The position numbers were made by a program, and so were the translations under genes. Positions 8,553-16,787 of a stretch of DNA of 64,000 bases are shown here, piece after piece. The stretch is from Fibrobacter sp. (GTDB lineage: Bacteria > Fibrobacterota > Fibrobacteria > Fibrobacterales > Fibrobacteraceae): positions 1-64,000 of the forward strand of contig NZ_JAFWOM010000175.1 of the NCBI RefSeq assembly GCF_017545445.1. Direction: 5' to 3'. Position 1 is the first letter of the stretch; each line of letters opens with the position of its first letter. The notes under the pieces are model-generated. The model was given only the letters and a program-made list of their open reading frames with translations, was not told the origin of the DNA and searched no databases.

Positions 8553-9701
8553 TTATCGGTAATACCGTCTATCGTGTTGTGCCGACGAGTAAAAAGCTTT
8601 TTTATCGTCATACATTCTTTTGTCTATAATTTCAAGAATTTTGTCAAAGCTATTCTGTTTCAAGTCGAAAATTCCAATCCCAATCGATGCTGACAATTGA
8701 TACTTTTTAGTACCTTTCTCGTTAAAATCCGTTAAATTCTTTTTGATGCGTTCTCGACAAGATTCCGCAACTTCTTCGCGGTCCGTATTCAACACAATTA
8801 CAAATTCATCGCCCGCATAGCGAATCGCCGTTCCTAAAGACCCAACCGTCGATTGCAGTATTTCGGCCACAGTAAACAACGCGTCATCACCTTGGGAATG
8901 CCCCAGACTATCGTTGATTTCCTTAAATCCGTTCATGTCAAGCATCATAATCGCGATATTTTTTTTATGCCGCAATTCTCCAACAATTCTTTCCAAGTAA
9001 TAACGATTGTAGAGCCTCGTTAATTTATCGACAAAAATATTTTCATTCTGCAAAGCAAGCGTTATATTTGTAAAACCGACTGCAATTCCTACCCACACTG
9101 TCGAGATGCCATAGAAAAAATTTTGCAAACAAACGCAAATAACTACAGGCCACACAAATTGCCAAACCGGGAAAAACTTGACACCGCCGCTTTTCGCCCT
9201 TCCAATCCAATAGATGAGGACACTATCTATCAAGAAAGCCAATTCCATCAAATTATTCACCATGAACAAAGGTCCACGCGAATAGACATTGTTTTCGTCA
9301 ATTGCAAAGATGATGGGATAAAAGAAATTCAAAATCAGCAACAATAAAACAGAACCGGATATTCCAAGCACAAAAGCCCGTTGAAAACCGGAAAACTTTC
9401 CGTTGATATGGAAAGAAATCAATATAATCCAAAGCGGCCCAATCACCAAATTCGCAAAGAACAACACAAAGTTCGTTGCATAACTGAGAAACCTGTACAT
9501 TTCGCCCGGTCGCCCATCTACAGCAAAAGACGAGGAATCCGCAAGGCATGCCGAAACAATGACAATCATGATTCCGAGCAGCAACTTGTCTTCTTGATTT
9601 TTCTTCTGCAGTTTCCAAGCACCACTTAATACAGCGCCGAGTACCAAAAAGATACCCAGCATATCGGCCATGTATATTTCAAGCAAGCTGTATTCAAGCA
9701 T
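8553..9701 (-). CDS. Membrane diguanylate cyclase with AGDEF signature
   Basis: A 382-aa protein. The N-terminal ~220 residues hold about six hydrophobic segments (for example LGIFLVLGAVLSG, LLLGIMIVIVSA, GSVLLLLILNFFYPIIFAI). A GGDEF-type domain follows (LTRLYNRYYLE, IAIMMLDMNGFKEINDSLGH, AIRYAGDEFVIVLN). The signature reads AGDEF rather than GGDEF. Some AGDEF proteins are known to be active cyclases, so activity is possible but not assured. It is a clear paralogue of the gene at 27698-28855, with the same topology and the same AGDEF. ATG 9701 is the start. Confidence 0.86.
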   Translation of the reverse strand: MLEYSLLEIYMADMLGIFLVLGAVLSGAWKLQKKNQEDKLLLGIMIVIVSACLADSSSFAVDGRPGEMYRFLSYATNFVLFFANLVIGPLWIILISFHINGKFSGFQRAFVLGISGSVLLLLILNFFYPIIFAIDENNVYSRGPLFMVNNLMELAFLIDSVLIYWIGRAKSGGVKFFPVWQFVWPVVICVCLQNFFYGISTVWVGIAVGFTNITLALQNENIFVDKLTRLYNRYYLERIVGELRHKKNIAIMMLDMNGFKEINDSLGHSQGDDALFTVAEILQSTVGSLGTAIRYAGDEFVIVLNTDREEVAESCRERIKKNLTDFNEKGTKKYQLSASIGIGIFDLKQNSFDKILEIIDKRMYDDKKAFYSSAQHDRRYYR

Positions 9702-9752
9702 ACGGTGTTTTATAATGTTTATATATAAGAAAATTATAATAATTTTTTCACG

Positions 9753-10544
9753 TTAGCTCTGTGAAGGGAATTTTTTTACAAAACAACGGTGGATTTGCTT
9801 GTCTCTGTATTTATCTTCGTAAAAATATAGCTCTTCTGGTGTGTAGCCGCTGCGAAGATTCGTCAAAGTAATTTTTTTCAGTGGTTCATCGTAACAGAAA
9901 TCGATGCGGAACGTGCGATAGGCGAGTGTGCCTTCTTTGGCGTTTTCGTCTAGTGCAATGCGGCGTCGGGTGGTATCAAATGGTCCGCGTGCTAGCTGGA
10001 TTTCAACAAAGCTCAATATGTCAAATGGTGTATTCTCTCGAAGCCATTGGATGCGGTCGTCAAATGTCGGAGTTGTTTCGATCTTCCACAAATCGCCCTC
10101 TTGTTCTTCGACCCAGCCTGCTTTTGCGTCAGGGAACGAGTCGGCCATCGGGATGTAGGGTTTGATGTCAAGAATTGGCGTTTCGTTCAAGAGGTCTGCT
10201 TCATCGATGTATAACGTAAGTCCATCAATTTTTAACAAGCGAACGCAAGAAAGACCAATCGGATTCGGTCGGTAAGGACTGCGGCTCGCGAAAGTCCCTA
10301 CGCGGTCTTTGCCTTTCGGTGGCACTGGCGGGCGTGTTGTCGGTCGCCAACCCTTGTTTTCGTGAAACTGGAAAATTACCCAAAGGCGTTCAAAACCGTC
10401 GAGATCGCGGAGAGCTGTTTCGAAATTTTTCCCCGAATTTAGCACTATGCGACCGGGATGCCCGGCAAACAAGCGCCCCTGACGGGGAGCATCGTACTTG
10501 TAAACAGCATCGCCGAAAAATATACCGATGGGGGAGATTTCCAT
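9753..10544 (-). CDS. trmO: TrmO (TsaA/YaeB) tRNA t6A37 N6-methyltransferase
   Basis: A 263-aa beta-barrel SAM-dependent enzyme that methylates N6-threonylcarbamoyl-adenosine 37 of tRNA. Visible family blocks are the N-terminal ISPIGIFFGD, the central DGFERLWVIFQFHENKGW, the SAM-binding loop GTFASRSPYRPNPIGLSCV and DIKPYIPMADSFPDA. The C-terminal extension of about 100 residues is also typical. ATG 10544 is the start. It is convergent with nothing and lies downstream of the LamG-like gene, separated from it by a terminator. Confidence 0.93.
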   Translation of the reverse strand: MEISPIGIFFGDAVYKYDAPRQGRLFAGHPGRIVLNSGKNFETALRDLDGFERLWVIFQFHENKGWRPTTRPPVPPKGKDRVGTFASRSPYRPNPIGLSCVRLLKIDGLTLYIDEADLLNETPILDIKPYIPMADSFPDAKAGWVEEQEGDLWKIETTPTFDDRIQWLRENTPFDILSFVEIQLARGPFDTTRRRIALDENAKEGTLAYRTFRIDFCYDEPLKKITLTNLRSGYTPEELYFYEDKYRDKQIHRCFVKKFPSQS

Positions 10545-10554
10545 GCAAAAAAAT

Positions 10555-10583
10555 ATAGAAAAGCCGGCCCGAGAAGGACCGGC
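10555..10583 (-). terminator. Minus-strand terminator of the LamG-like lipoprotein gene
   Basis: Read on the minus strand, AGCCGGTCC-TTCT-GGGCCGGCT forms a strong stem, followed by TTTTCTATATTTTTTT. It separates this gene from trmO. Confidence 0.75.
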
Positions 10584-10612
10584 TCAGCAATTATTTCGAG
10601 AGGGGTTAGCCT

Positions 10613-11323
10613 TTAAATTTTTCCGTAACGGATATAGTCTATTTTACCGGTAAAGAAGCGGTTTTCGTACTGGTCTTGACGATGTGGATCGCAACCAATC
10701 CCCAAATCGTATTTCAATTCAGATGCCGTATTGTACAAAATCTCCGATACATATTTTTTCCCATCCAAAGTAATTTCAAGTTTGTAAGCTTCTACAGTTA
10801 AATTTTCGACTGATGTATAATTAAGCTTAACACGAAGAACGTGCCATTCGTTCATGGTAACCGTATCTACTGAAAAATCTTTCCAATCGCTGGAACCGCC
10901 ACGAATATGGAACGTCACCGTAGAATCTTCCATACGAATCATCCAGCCGTTAACTCCACTGCCTGGAGGATCTGCCGAAAAGATATTGCCCAATTTTGCT
11001 GGTTTTGTCGGCATGAAACGGGTTTCAATAACAAAGTTTTTATTTTTAAAATCACCACTCAAGGGAATGCGCAAACCGGAGGTACCATCAAGAACTAAGC
11101 TACCGTTTTTCACGATTACTGTAGGCATGTTCTGGTCCAAAATGGCATTATTTTTTCCGAAGTAGTCGAGGCCGACATTTGACGGATCGTCAAATTCATA
11201 GGCAACACTGTATTCCGCCAAAACATCTTCTTTGGAAGGTTCCGTAGAAGAGGCTTCACTACAAGCCATCATTCCGCATGACCACAAAAGAGATATCCCT
11301 GCAATTACTTTACCAAATTTCAT
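10613..11323 (-). CDS. Lipoprotein with LamG/concanavalin A-like fold
   Basis: A 236-aa predicted lipoprotein with a lipobox at MMAC (Cys21) followed by acidic residues and Ser/Thr. The rest looks like one LamG-type jelly-roll: YEFDDPSNVGLDYFGKNNA, GSLVLDGTSGLRIP, NFVIETRFMPT, WHVLRVKLNYT and KIDYIRYGKI follow the strand pattern of Laminin_G_3 domains. Such modules bind carbohydrate or protein. No catalytic residues are recognised. It may take part in substrate adhesion, which is inference only. Confidence 0.68.
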   Translation of the reverse strand: MKFGKVIAGISLLWSCGMMACSEASSTEPSKEDVLAEYSVAYEFDDPSNVGLDYFGKNNAILDQNMPTVIVKNGSLVLDGTSGLRIPLSGDFKNKNFVIETRFMPTKPAKLGNIFSADPPGSGVNGWMIRMEDSTVTFHIRGGSSDWKDFSVDTVTMNEWHVLRVKLNYTSVENLTVEAYKLEITLDGKKYVSEILYNTASELKYDLGIGCDPHRQDQYENRFFTGKIDYIRYGKI

Positions 11324-11404
11324 ATAATTTTTTCCTTTTTAATTTTACCTAGATATAATAAAAAATTTAAGCCCTTTAATACAATTTTTTGTAATTTTTT
11401 TTCT

Positions 11405-11719
11405 ATGGAAAACGAAATACCGGAAAATATAAATCAAGCACAAAATACTTCAAACGACCCGTCTATTGCAGAGCAATTTTTGGATTCAATTGCCGATAAT
11501 GCTCTTTACAAAGCCTTTGATTCTGCTGTTGACAAGATTGTCAATGCTACAAAACCTGCTGTAGAAGCAATAACGGATGTTACAGGAACAACGGCGAATA
11601 AAGTCGTCGAAGGTGTAGGTGAAGCCGTCGATAAAATTGATGTTTCAGACGCAGCAGGGGAAGCCGCAGGCGGAATTCTCGATGGGGTTCTAGGAAGCAT
11701 TCTCGATAATATTCTGTAA
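11405..11719 (+). CDS. Small acidic Ala/Gly-rich hypothetical protein
   Basis: I do not recognise this 104-aa protein. It has no signal peptide and no Cys. It is acidic, and residues 20-104 look like amphipathic helices rich in Ala, Val and Asp, ending in a Gly/Leu-rich stretch (AAGEAAGGILDGVLGSILDN). The start is preceded by AT-rich DNA without a clear ribosome-binding site. Regular composition and a full-length frame argue for a real gene, but support is moderate. Confidence 0.5.
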   Translation: MENEIPENINQAQNTSNDPSIAEQFLDSIADNALYKAFDSAVDKIVNATKPAVEAITDVTGTTANKVVEGVGEAVDKIDVSDAAGEAAGGILDGVLGSILDNIL

Positions 11720-11769
11720 TTGTCGTTCTTTCCAAACGCATTGAGTACGGCGCTACAAACGAAGCTAGA

Positions 11770-11794
11770 AATGCCCCGGCAAAACCGAGGCAAT
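11770..11794 (-). terminator. Terminator after the GNAT gene (possibly bidirectional)
   Basis: On the minus strand TTGCCTCGG-TTTT-GCCGGGGCA is followed by TTTCT. It sits between the convergent 104-aa and GNAT genes. Confidence 0.6.
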
Positions 11795-11803
11795 TCATTT
11801 AGT

Positions 11804-12361
11804 TTACGCAACCAGCTTCATCAAGTCAAAATACATCAGTCGCGTATGCGGGTCATCGTCTTCGGCGTTCATGAAGCGAAACCCATTCTTTTCGTAAAAA
11901 GGAATTGCGTCCAAATACGCATCGACTGTCAAAAAACGACACCCCGTTTTATTATCGAAAAAGAACATAGCCTTGATATAATTTAAAACGGTCGTTCCAA
12001 TTTGGCAGCCCTTCGCACTTTCATCAACACCAAGCCGGCACAATTTAACCGCAGGATAACTTTTCAAACGTTTTTCATTCGGAAAGCCCTGTTTTTTACG
12101 GAAACGGTTGAATTCGGTTTTGTCCTTAAAATCACCCATGGCAACCTTATCATTTGCAAGGCTGCAATAGGCCAGCATTTTACCTGTATCAGCATCCGCA
12201 CAAGCATAACTTACCGAAAGCAAGTGTTTCTGAAATACTGATGCCCGATTTCGAATGAAATCATCCAAATCAGGATCGCCGCAAGTAAAATCTTTGACAG
12301 AATAAGATGAACGAATCTTTATAAAACTAAGCTTTGATAGATTTATACCTTTTTGAACCAC
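11804..12361 (-). CDS. GNAT acetyltransferase, probable toxin of a TA pair
   Basis: A 185-aa GNAT-fold protein resembling TacT/AtaT-type toxins, which acetylate the amino group of charged tRNAs. The typical toxin N-terminus is visible (FTCGDPDLDDFIRNRA), then the central VKLCRLGVDESAKGCQIGT acetyl-CoA loop and the C-terminal IPFYEKNGFRFM. The frame starts at GTG 12361, inside the last codons of the upstream small gene (19-bp overlap), which indicates translational coupling. Genetic linkage to a short upstream gene supports the TA reading. Which tRNA it would target cannot be told. Confidence 0.78.
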   Translation of the reverse strand: MVQKGINLSKLSFIKIRSSYSVKDFTCGDPDLDDFIRNRASVFQKHLLSVSYACADADTGKMLAYCSLANDKVAMGDFKDKTEFNRFRKKQGFPNEKRLKSYPAVKLCRLGVDESAKGCQIGTTVLNYIKAMFFFDNKTGCRFLTVDAYLDAIPFYEKNGFRFMNAEDDDPHTRLMYFDLMKLVA

Positions 12362-12561
12362 GGATCAATACCTCCATTAGCCTCTTCACGGGCACGCTGA
12401 TCAGCCATACCACGTTCATAAGCCTTTTTCATGAGCTCGTAATCCCGCAAAATGCGAGCACGAACTTCAGGAGGTTCAGGTTGCACATTCTCCATCGCCT
12501 CTAAAAAACGACGGGCATCTTCACCAAAGAGAATCGGTGTTTCACGAATGGGTCTTGCCAT
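12343..12561 (-). CDS. Small antitoxin-like protein paired with the GNAT gene
   Basis: A 72-aa protein starting MARPIRETPILFGEDARRF. This N-terminus recurs in short proteins encoded just upstream of GNAT toxins in Bacteroidetes-type genomes, to my knowledge. The rest is charged helix (RILRDYELMKKAYERGMADQ). ATG 12561 is preferred over ATG 12567 because AAAGGA lies at proper distance from it. The gene overlaps the GNAT gene by 19 bp. The role as antitoxin is inferred from order and size. Confidence 0.68.
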   Translation of the reverse strand: MARPIRETPILFGEDARRFLEAMENVQPEPPEVRARILRDYELMKKAYERGMADQRAREEANGGIDPWFKKV

Positions 12562-13071
12562 AGTCATGTCCTTTATTTTTTCATATAAGTAACGATATAA
12601 TAACTATGGAGCATCACTAAACAGGTGAAACTCGGCAACACACTACTAAGGTGGTTTCTATAATATAAAATGTTCATTTTTCAAAAACAAGGGGTCGCGC
12701 TGCACGCCATTCATTTTGCAAACAAAAGCTAGCCACAACGATTAATTGTTCTGCAAACAGTTGGTGACATCATTCCAAAAACGACAATATTATCATACCT
12801 TTTCCTTCCTACTTTTTCTAAATGGCGCTCTTTCAAAGCGCTTTTAGTTCGGCTCAGCAATGTCAAAACAACAAGTTGTTTTGACGTCTACGACGTCCGT
12901 AGCTTCAGCTAGAAAATACAAAAACAAGTTTTTGCGCTTTCTAGCTTTGCACACTTTTGCCGCTGCGCTCGCCTTTGGCACTCTTCGAGTGCCTTTTGCT
13001 AGGCTCGGAAGTGGGCCTGTAAACAGCCCCGTTTCACTCGCCTTACGCAAAAGTTGCTAAATTTGGGCACG
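12562..13071. other. Gene-free 510-bp stretch upstream of prfA with several hairpins
   Basis: I see no supported gene here; two opposed open frames in its right half have no ribosome-binding site. It holds a near-perfect palindrome TCAAAACAAC-AA-GTTGTTTTGA (about 12867-12888) and GGCACTC-TTC-GAGTGCC plus TTTT (12977-12997, terminator-like). A copy of the dispersed GGCTCgg...TCGCCTTacGCA repeat ends about 15 bases before the prfA start. Confidence 0.6.
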
Positions 13072-14139
13072 ATGAAAGAAAAGGCAAAAAAACTCATTGA
13101 AAAGTACGAAGAACTGGAATCGGAACTCGGCAATCCGGATGTTCTCGGCGACCAGGCTCGTTACAACAAGATTCACAAGCAGTACAAGGGTATTGAAAAG
13201 GCTGTCTTGAAGGCTAAAGAATACCTGCAAATGATGGACGATCTTGACGAATACAAGGCCGCGCTCGGCGATTCCGACCCAGAAATGGTCGCGATGGCAA
13301 AAGCGGAAATTTCGGAAATCGAAAAGAAGCTCCCCGAAGTGACCGACGAACTGCAAATTTTGATGGTTCCAAAGGACCCGTGGGACTTCCGCAATGCGAC
13401 GCTTGAAATCCGTGGCGGCACGGGCGGTGACGAATCGGCTCTGTTTGCTGGCGACCTGTTCCGCATGTACCGTGGCTACTGCGACAAGATGGGCTGGAAG
13501 ATGACCATCCAGGACTTGAGCGAAGGCACGGTGGGCGGCTACAAGGAAATCCGCGTGTTCATCGAAGGCGATAGCGTCTATGGAACGCTCAAGTTCGAAA
13601 GCGGCGTTCACCGCGTGCAGCGTGTGCCGGAAACGGAAACGCAGGGCCGTGTGCATACATCTGCTGCGACGGTGGCGATTCTCCCGGAAGCTGAAGAAGT
13701 TGACGTGGAAATCCGCGAAGCGGACATCCACATGGACACATACCGTTCTTCGGGTGCTGGCGGTCAGTACATCAACAAGACGGACTCTGCCGTGCGTTTG
13801 ACGCATATCCCGACAGGTGTAGTGGTGAGTTGCCAGACCGAACGTAGCCAGCTGCAGAACAGACTCCACGCCATGGAAATGTTGCGCTCCAAGATCCTCG
13901 ACGCGGTTATCGCCAAGAAGGAAAAGGAAGAAGCGGCAAACCGCAAGGCCCTCGTGGGTACCGGTGACCGTTCTGCCAAGATCCGCACTTACAACTATCC
14001 ACAGAACCGCGTGACGGACCATCGCATTGGCCTCACCGTTTACAACCTGGACAAGGTCGTGACTGGCGAACTTGATGAAATCATCAATGGTCTCCAGATG
14101 GCGAACGCCCAGGAAAAGCTCGGAAAGTTCAACGCTTAA
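13072..14139 (+). CDS. prfA: Peptide chain release factor 1
   Basis: A 355-aa class I release factor recognising UAA and UAG. The peptidyl-hydrolysis motif GAGGQ is intact (YRSSGAGGQYINK), and the RF1-specific codon-recognition tripeptide P-E-T is seen in VQRVPETETQ, which separates it from RF2. ATG 13072 is chosen; the frame extends to TTG 13054, but those codons fall within a dispersed repeat. prmC, encoding the methyltransferase that modifies the GGQ glutamine, follows 71 nt downstream on the same strand, the usual functional pairing. Confidence 0.97.
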   Translation: MKEKAKKLIEKYEELESELGNPDVLGDQARYNKIHKQYKGIEKAVLKAKEYLQMMDDLDEYKAALGDSDPEMVAMAKAEISEIEKKLPEVTDELQILMVPKDPWDFRNATLEIRGGTGGDESALFAGDLFRMYRGYCDKMGWKMTIQDLSEGTVGGYKEIRVFIEGDSVYGTLKFESGVHRVQRVPETETQGRVHTSAATVAILPEAEEVDVEIREADIHMDTYRSSGAGGQYINKTDSAVRLTHIPTGVVVSCQTERSQLQNRLHAMEMLRSKILDAVIAKKEKEEAANRKALVGTGDRSAKIRTYNYPQNRVTDHRIGLTVYNLDKVVTGELDEIINGLQMANAQEKLGKFNA

Positions 14140-14143
14140 TAGA

Positions 14144-14175
14144 TTGCTTCGTCGCAGTACTCCTCGCAATGACGA
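14144..14175. repeat. Dispersed repeat fragment between prfA and prmC
   Basis: A short near-palindromic phrase (GATTGCTTCGTCGCAG then TCCTCGCAATGACGA), of a type that recurs as an intergenic element. The GSCFA-gene insertion at 50236-50330 uses a related TCATCGCGA phrase. Confidence 0.4.
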
Positions 14176-14210
14176 ACAACGAATAACGCCCCGTCCATAA
14201 GGAAAGTCCA

Positions 14211-15125
14211 ATGCCTCAGCCGCAGATGACAGTGCTAGAAATTTTGAACCGCACCAAGGTCTTCTTCGAAAAGAAGGGCATTCCAGACGCACGTCTCGAT
14301 GCCGAGTACATCATCAGCTACGGTCTCAAGATGAAAAACCGCATGGACTTGTACCTGAACTTCGAAAAGCCGCTCACGCCAGCGGAGCTGGACGTGCTTC
14401 GCACGATGGTTGCGCGCCGTGCAACGCGTGAGCCGCTGCAGCACATCATCGGCGACACGAGTTTCCGCGGGTTCATCATCAAGTGCGACCGCCGTGCGCT
14501 TATCCCGCGCCCGGAAACGGAATCGCTCGTAGATATGGCGGCAGAAAGCCTCAAGGGCGTCGAAAATCCGTTTATCGTTGAAGTTGGCACAGGCACGGGC
14601 GCCATTTCGATCGCTTGCGCCAAAGAAATCGCAGGCGTCAAGGTCTTGGCAACGGACATTTCCGAAGACGCACTTGCATTAGCACGAATAAACGCTGAAG
14701 CGAATGCAACTGGCGAAACTTTGCATTTTGTGCAGGGCGACTTGCTGAACGCAGTAACCTCGGAAGCAATCGCGAATGCCATCGGCGCTTCGGTGGATTC
14801 AGCGACTTTACCCAAAATAGATTGCCTTATCGCAAACCTTCCTTACATTCCCGATGGTGAAAAGGACAAGCTCCAGCCCGAAGTCGCTAAATACGACCCT
14901 GCACTAGCCTTGTTCGGCGGAGCGGACGGACTAGACCTTGTCCGCAAACTTTTACAGCAAACCGAAAGTAGCCTCAAGCCGGGTGCCGCAATCTTCCTTG
15001 AAATCGGTTCCGAACAAGGTGAAATGCTCAAGTCCGAAGCCGCAAATTATCCGTGGCTCGAATTTACGGGTATCCACAAAGATTTTTGCAACAACGTCCG
15101 TTTCGTAAGCTATAAAAAATTATAA
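14211..15125 (+). CDS. prmC: PrmC/HemK release-factor glutamine N5-methyltransferase
   Basis: A 304-aa SAM methyltransferase that methylates the glutamine of the GGQ motif in release factors. The N-terminal helical domain (MTVLEILNRTKVFFEKKGI, DARLDAEYII) is followed by YRA-type PRPETESLVD, motif I VEVGTGTGAISIA and the catalytic block. That block reads NLPYIP, whereas the family consensus is NPPY. The change may be tolerated, but the position is in the active site. It starts at ATG 14211 behind AAGGAAAG. Confidence 0.92.
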   Translation: MPQPQMTVLEILNRTKVFFEKKGIPDARLDAEYIISYGLKMKNRMDLYLNFEKPLTPAELDVLRTMVARRATREPLQHIIGDTSFRGFIIKCDRRALIPRPETESLVDMAAESLKGVENPFIVEVGTGTGAISIACAKEIAGVKVLATDISEDALALARINAEANATGETLHFVQGDLLNAVTSEAIANAIGASVDSATLPKIDCLIANLPYIPDGEKDKLQPEVAKYDPALALFGGADGLDLVRKLLQQTESSLKPGAAIFLEIGSEQGEMLKSEAANYPWLEFTGIHKDFCNNVRFVSYKKL

Positions 15126-15172
15126 ATTAAAAGCGATTAAACCCTTTGTCTAGAATAGCAAAAGAGGGCTAT

Positions 15173-15880
15173 ATGAAAAAGATTTTTCTCGCTTTATTTA
15201 TAGTAATGTTATGCGAAACATCGTTCGCACAAGATTCTCTTTCAACGGCAAACTTCGATTCTCCCAAGCCCAAAAGAAACAGTTTTTACCTCAACACGGG
15301 AATAGGCTTTGGTTATACAAGCATCTATTTCGATCATCGTTATGATTCTGACAAAATCAAATACGATGGAAGTGCGTTCGGTTTTGCTGGCGAACTAACC
15401 ATGGGACTTCTTATCAAGGGATTTGTGGCCGTCCACGGCTCCTTTGAATTTCTCTCCCTCGACGGAAAATACGACTTGGACAAAGTCAAGAAAAATTATG
15501 CCAGTGACGAAATCGACGACTTTGCTTTCCTTGGTGGAGTCGGCGCTACGGTGTATCCCTTCTTGTCGTCTTCAAAAAGTTTTTTTCAAGAAGTATTCTT
15601 TAGTGCAAAATTCGATTTAGGCCTTATACTCATAAATGATCCGTTTTCTGACTATTCAGGTCGTTCACTTAAACATAGCGACTATTTCGTTTTCGGTGTC
15701 GATCTAGAAACAGGAAAAGACTGGCAAATTTCCGAAAGGTTTTTTATCGGAGTCGGGTTAAAATGGCAGCTATTGTCCATCATCTCCAGCAATGAAGTGG
15801 ATGATGTAGATAGTAAAACTCCCGAGCACAAACATCTCGTAAATTCCATCCAGTTGATGCTACGCTTCAACCGAAAGTAG
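15173..15880 (+). CDS. Outer-membrane beta-barrel protein, function unknown
   Basis: A 235-aa protein with a cleavable signal peptide (MKKIFLALFIVMLCETSFAQ). Alternating hydrophobic/polar strands with aromatic girdles follow (SFYLNTGIGFGYTSIYFDH, FGFAGELTMGLLIKGFVAVH, and the C-terminal LVNSIQLMLRFNRK, which ends on a strand-like segment). This is typical of small outer-membrane barrels. ATG 15173 behind AGAGGG is used instead of TTG 15146. There is no known homologue I can name. Confidence 0.72.
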   Translation: MKKIFLALFIVMLCETSFAQDSLSTANFDSPKPKRNSFYLNTGIGFGYTSIYFDHRYDSDKIKYDGSAFGFAGELTMGLLIKGFVAVHGSFEFLSLDGKYDLDKVKKNYASDEIDDFAFLGGVGATVYPFLSSSKSFFQEVFFSAKFDLGLILINDPFSDYSGRSLKHSDYFVFGVDLETGKDWQISERFFIGVGLKWQLLSIISSNEVDDVDSKTPEHKHLVNSIQLMLRFNRK

Positions 15881-15918
15881 AGCCCACAAGCCGCAAAATC
15901 GAGGAAGACTTTGCAAGA

Positions 15919-16155
15919 TCAATATCCGGCGCAGCCGAGGGCCGAAAGTACAAACGTTTCGCTTTCTCCCATACGGTAGAACGGAATCAGGTCATCGTCG
16001 TCAATAGCGGAGTCGTCATTGCCGTTCAGCTGCATCAGTTCGCCAATGCGGCGTTTGAAGATGGAAAAGCCGGAATCCCACGGAGACGGCTCCCACTGGG
16101 ACTGTTCCGAAATTTCGACTACATGCTTATTTCTTTTTGTCATTTTGCAATTCAT
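15919..16155 (-). CDS. Small hypothetical protein, 78 aa
   Basis: Not recognised. It starts at ATG 16155, 5 nt after AAAGGT, which is a fair ribosome-binding site. It has a basic N-terminus, a central acidic run (NDDSAIDDDDL) and a short C-terminal tail rich in small residues with one Cys (SALGCAGY). A leader-plus-core precursor is conceivable, but no maturation enzyme is nearby, so it stays hypothetical. Confidence 0.5.
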   Translation of the reverse strand: MNCKMTKRNKHVVEISEQSQWEPSPWDSGFSIFKRRIGELMQLNGNDDSAIDDDDLIPFYRMGESETFVLSALGCAGY

Positions 16156-16352
16156 ATTTTACCTTTAGGACTATTAGTGTCTTTACGAGCACTAATATAG
16201 AATCGTTGGATGTCAAAAGCTGACATTTTGAGGAAATGGCAAAAAAAATTGTGAAAGGTGATCCCGGAATAAATCTGGGATGACAATGCCACAGGAACCG
16301 TGTAAGGAGATCCCGGCATGGTGGCTGGGACGACTGTGTGACTGCATGTTGT

Positions 16353-16781
16353 CTATTCGATTACGGTCGCGGTGACCTGCGCGTGTCCGGCTTTTTCTAG
16401 CCCAAGGGCTTTGCCTGCGGCTTCGCTTAAATCGAGTACACGCTTTTTCGAATACGGTCCGCGATCATTGACTCGCACAACGACAGAAGCCCCCGTCTTT
16501 TGACGTACGACTTTTAATTTCGTTCCAAATGGAAGCGTCCTGTGAGCACAAGTGAAGTCATCGCGGTCAAAAATTTCGCCGCTGGCTGTTTTTCTGCCGT
16601 CATAACCTTTGCCGTAAAAACTGGCATCTCCTGAGAACGTGTAACCCACTTTGACGTTTTCGACACGTGGCTTTGTTGAGGTCACACGAACGTAGCCTTT
16701 ACGGTGCGAACCCGAAGAACCGCACGCCGAACATGCAAACGACGCACACACAAGTAAAACAACAAATCTCCGGGGAAACAT
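16353..16781 (-). CDS. rlpA: RlpA-like lipoprotein (double-psi beta-barrel)
   Basis: A 142-aa predicted lipoprotein, the septal-ring/lytic-transglycosylase-like RlpA family. The double-psi barrel is seen from GYTFSGDASFYGKGYDGRKTA to the end, with family motifs FTCAHRTLPFGT and VVRVNDRGPYSKKRVLDLS, including the Asp of NDRGP. It has no SPOR domain, so it is a short form. A Cys of the signal region (ACSAC) can be the lipid site. It follows the TPR lipoprotein gene directly (GTG abuts its stop; ATG 16781 is chosen), so the two are probably one operon. Confidence 0.9.
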   Translation of the reverse strand: MFPRRFVVLLVCASFACSACGSSGSHRKGYVRVTSTKPRVENVKVGYTFSGDASFYGKGYDGRKTASGEIFDRDDFTCAHRTLPFGTKLKVVRQKTGASVVVRVNDRGPYSKKRVLDLSEAAGKALGLEKAGHAQVTATVIE

Positions 16782-16787
16782 AAGCAC

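Noticed and set aside
12844-13060. Two opposed ~66-aa frames before prfA
   Set aside because: Both lie in hairpin and repeat DNA, have no ribosome-binding site, and overlap each other.
13057-14292. 411-aa minus-strand frame opposite prfA
   Set aside because: Antisense shadow; prfA is certain.
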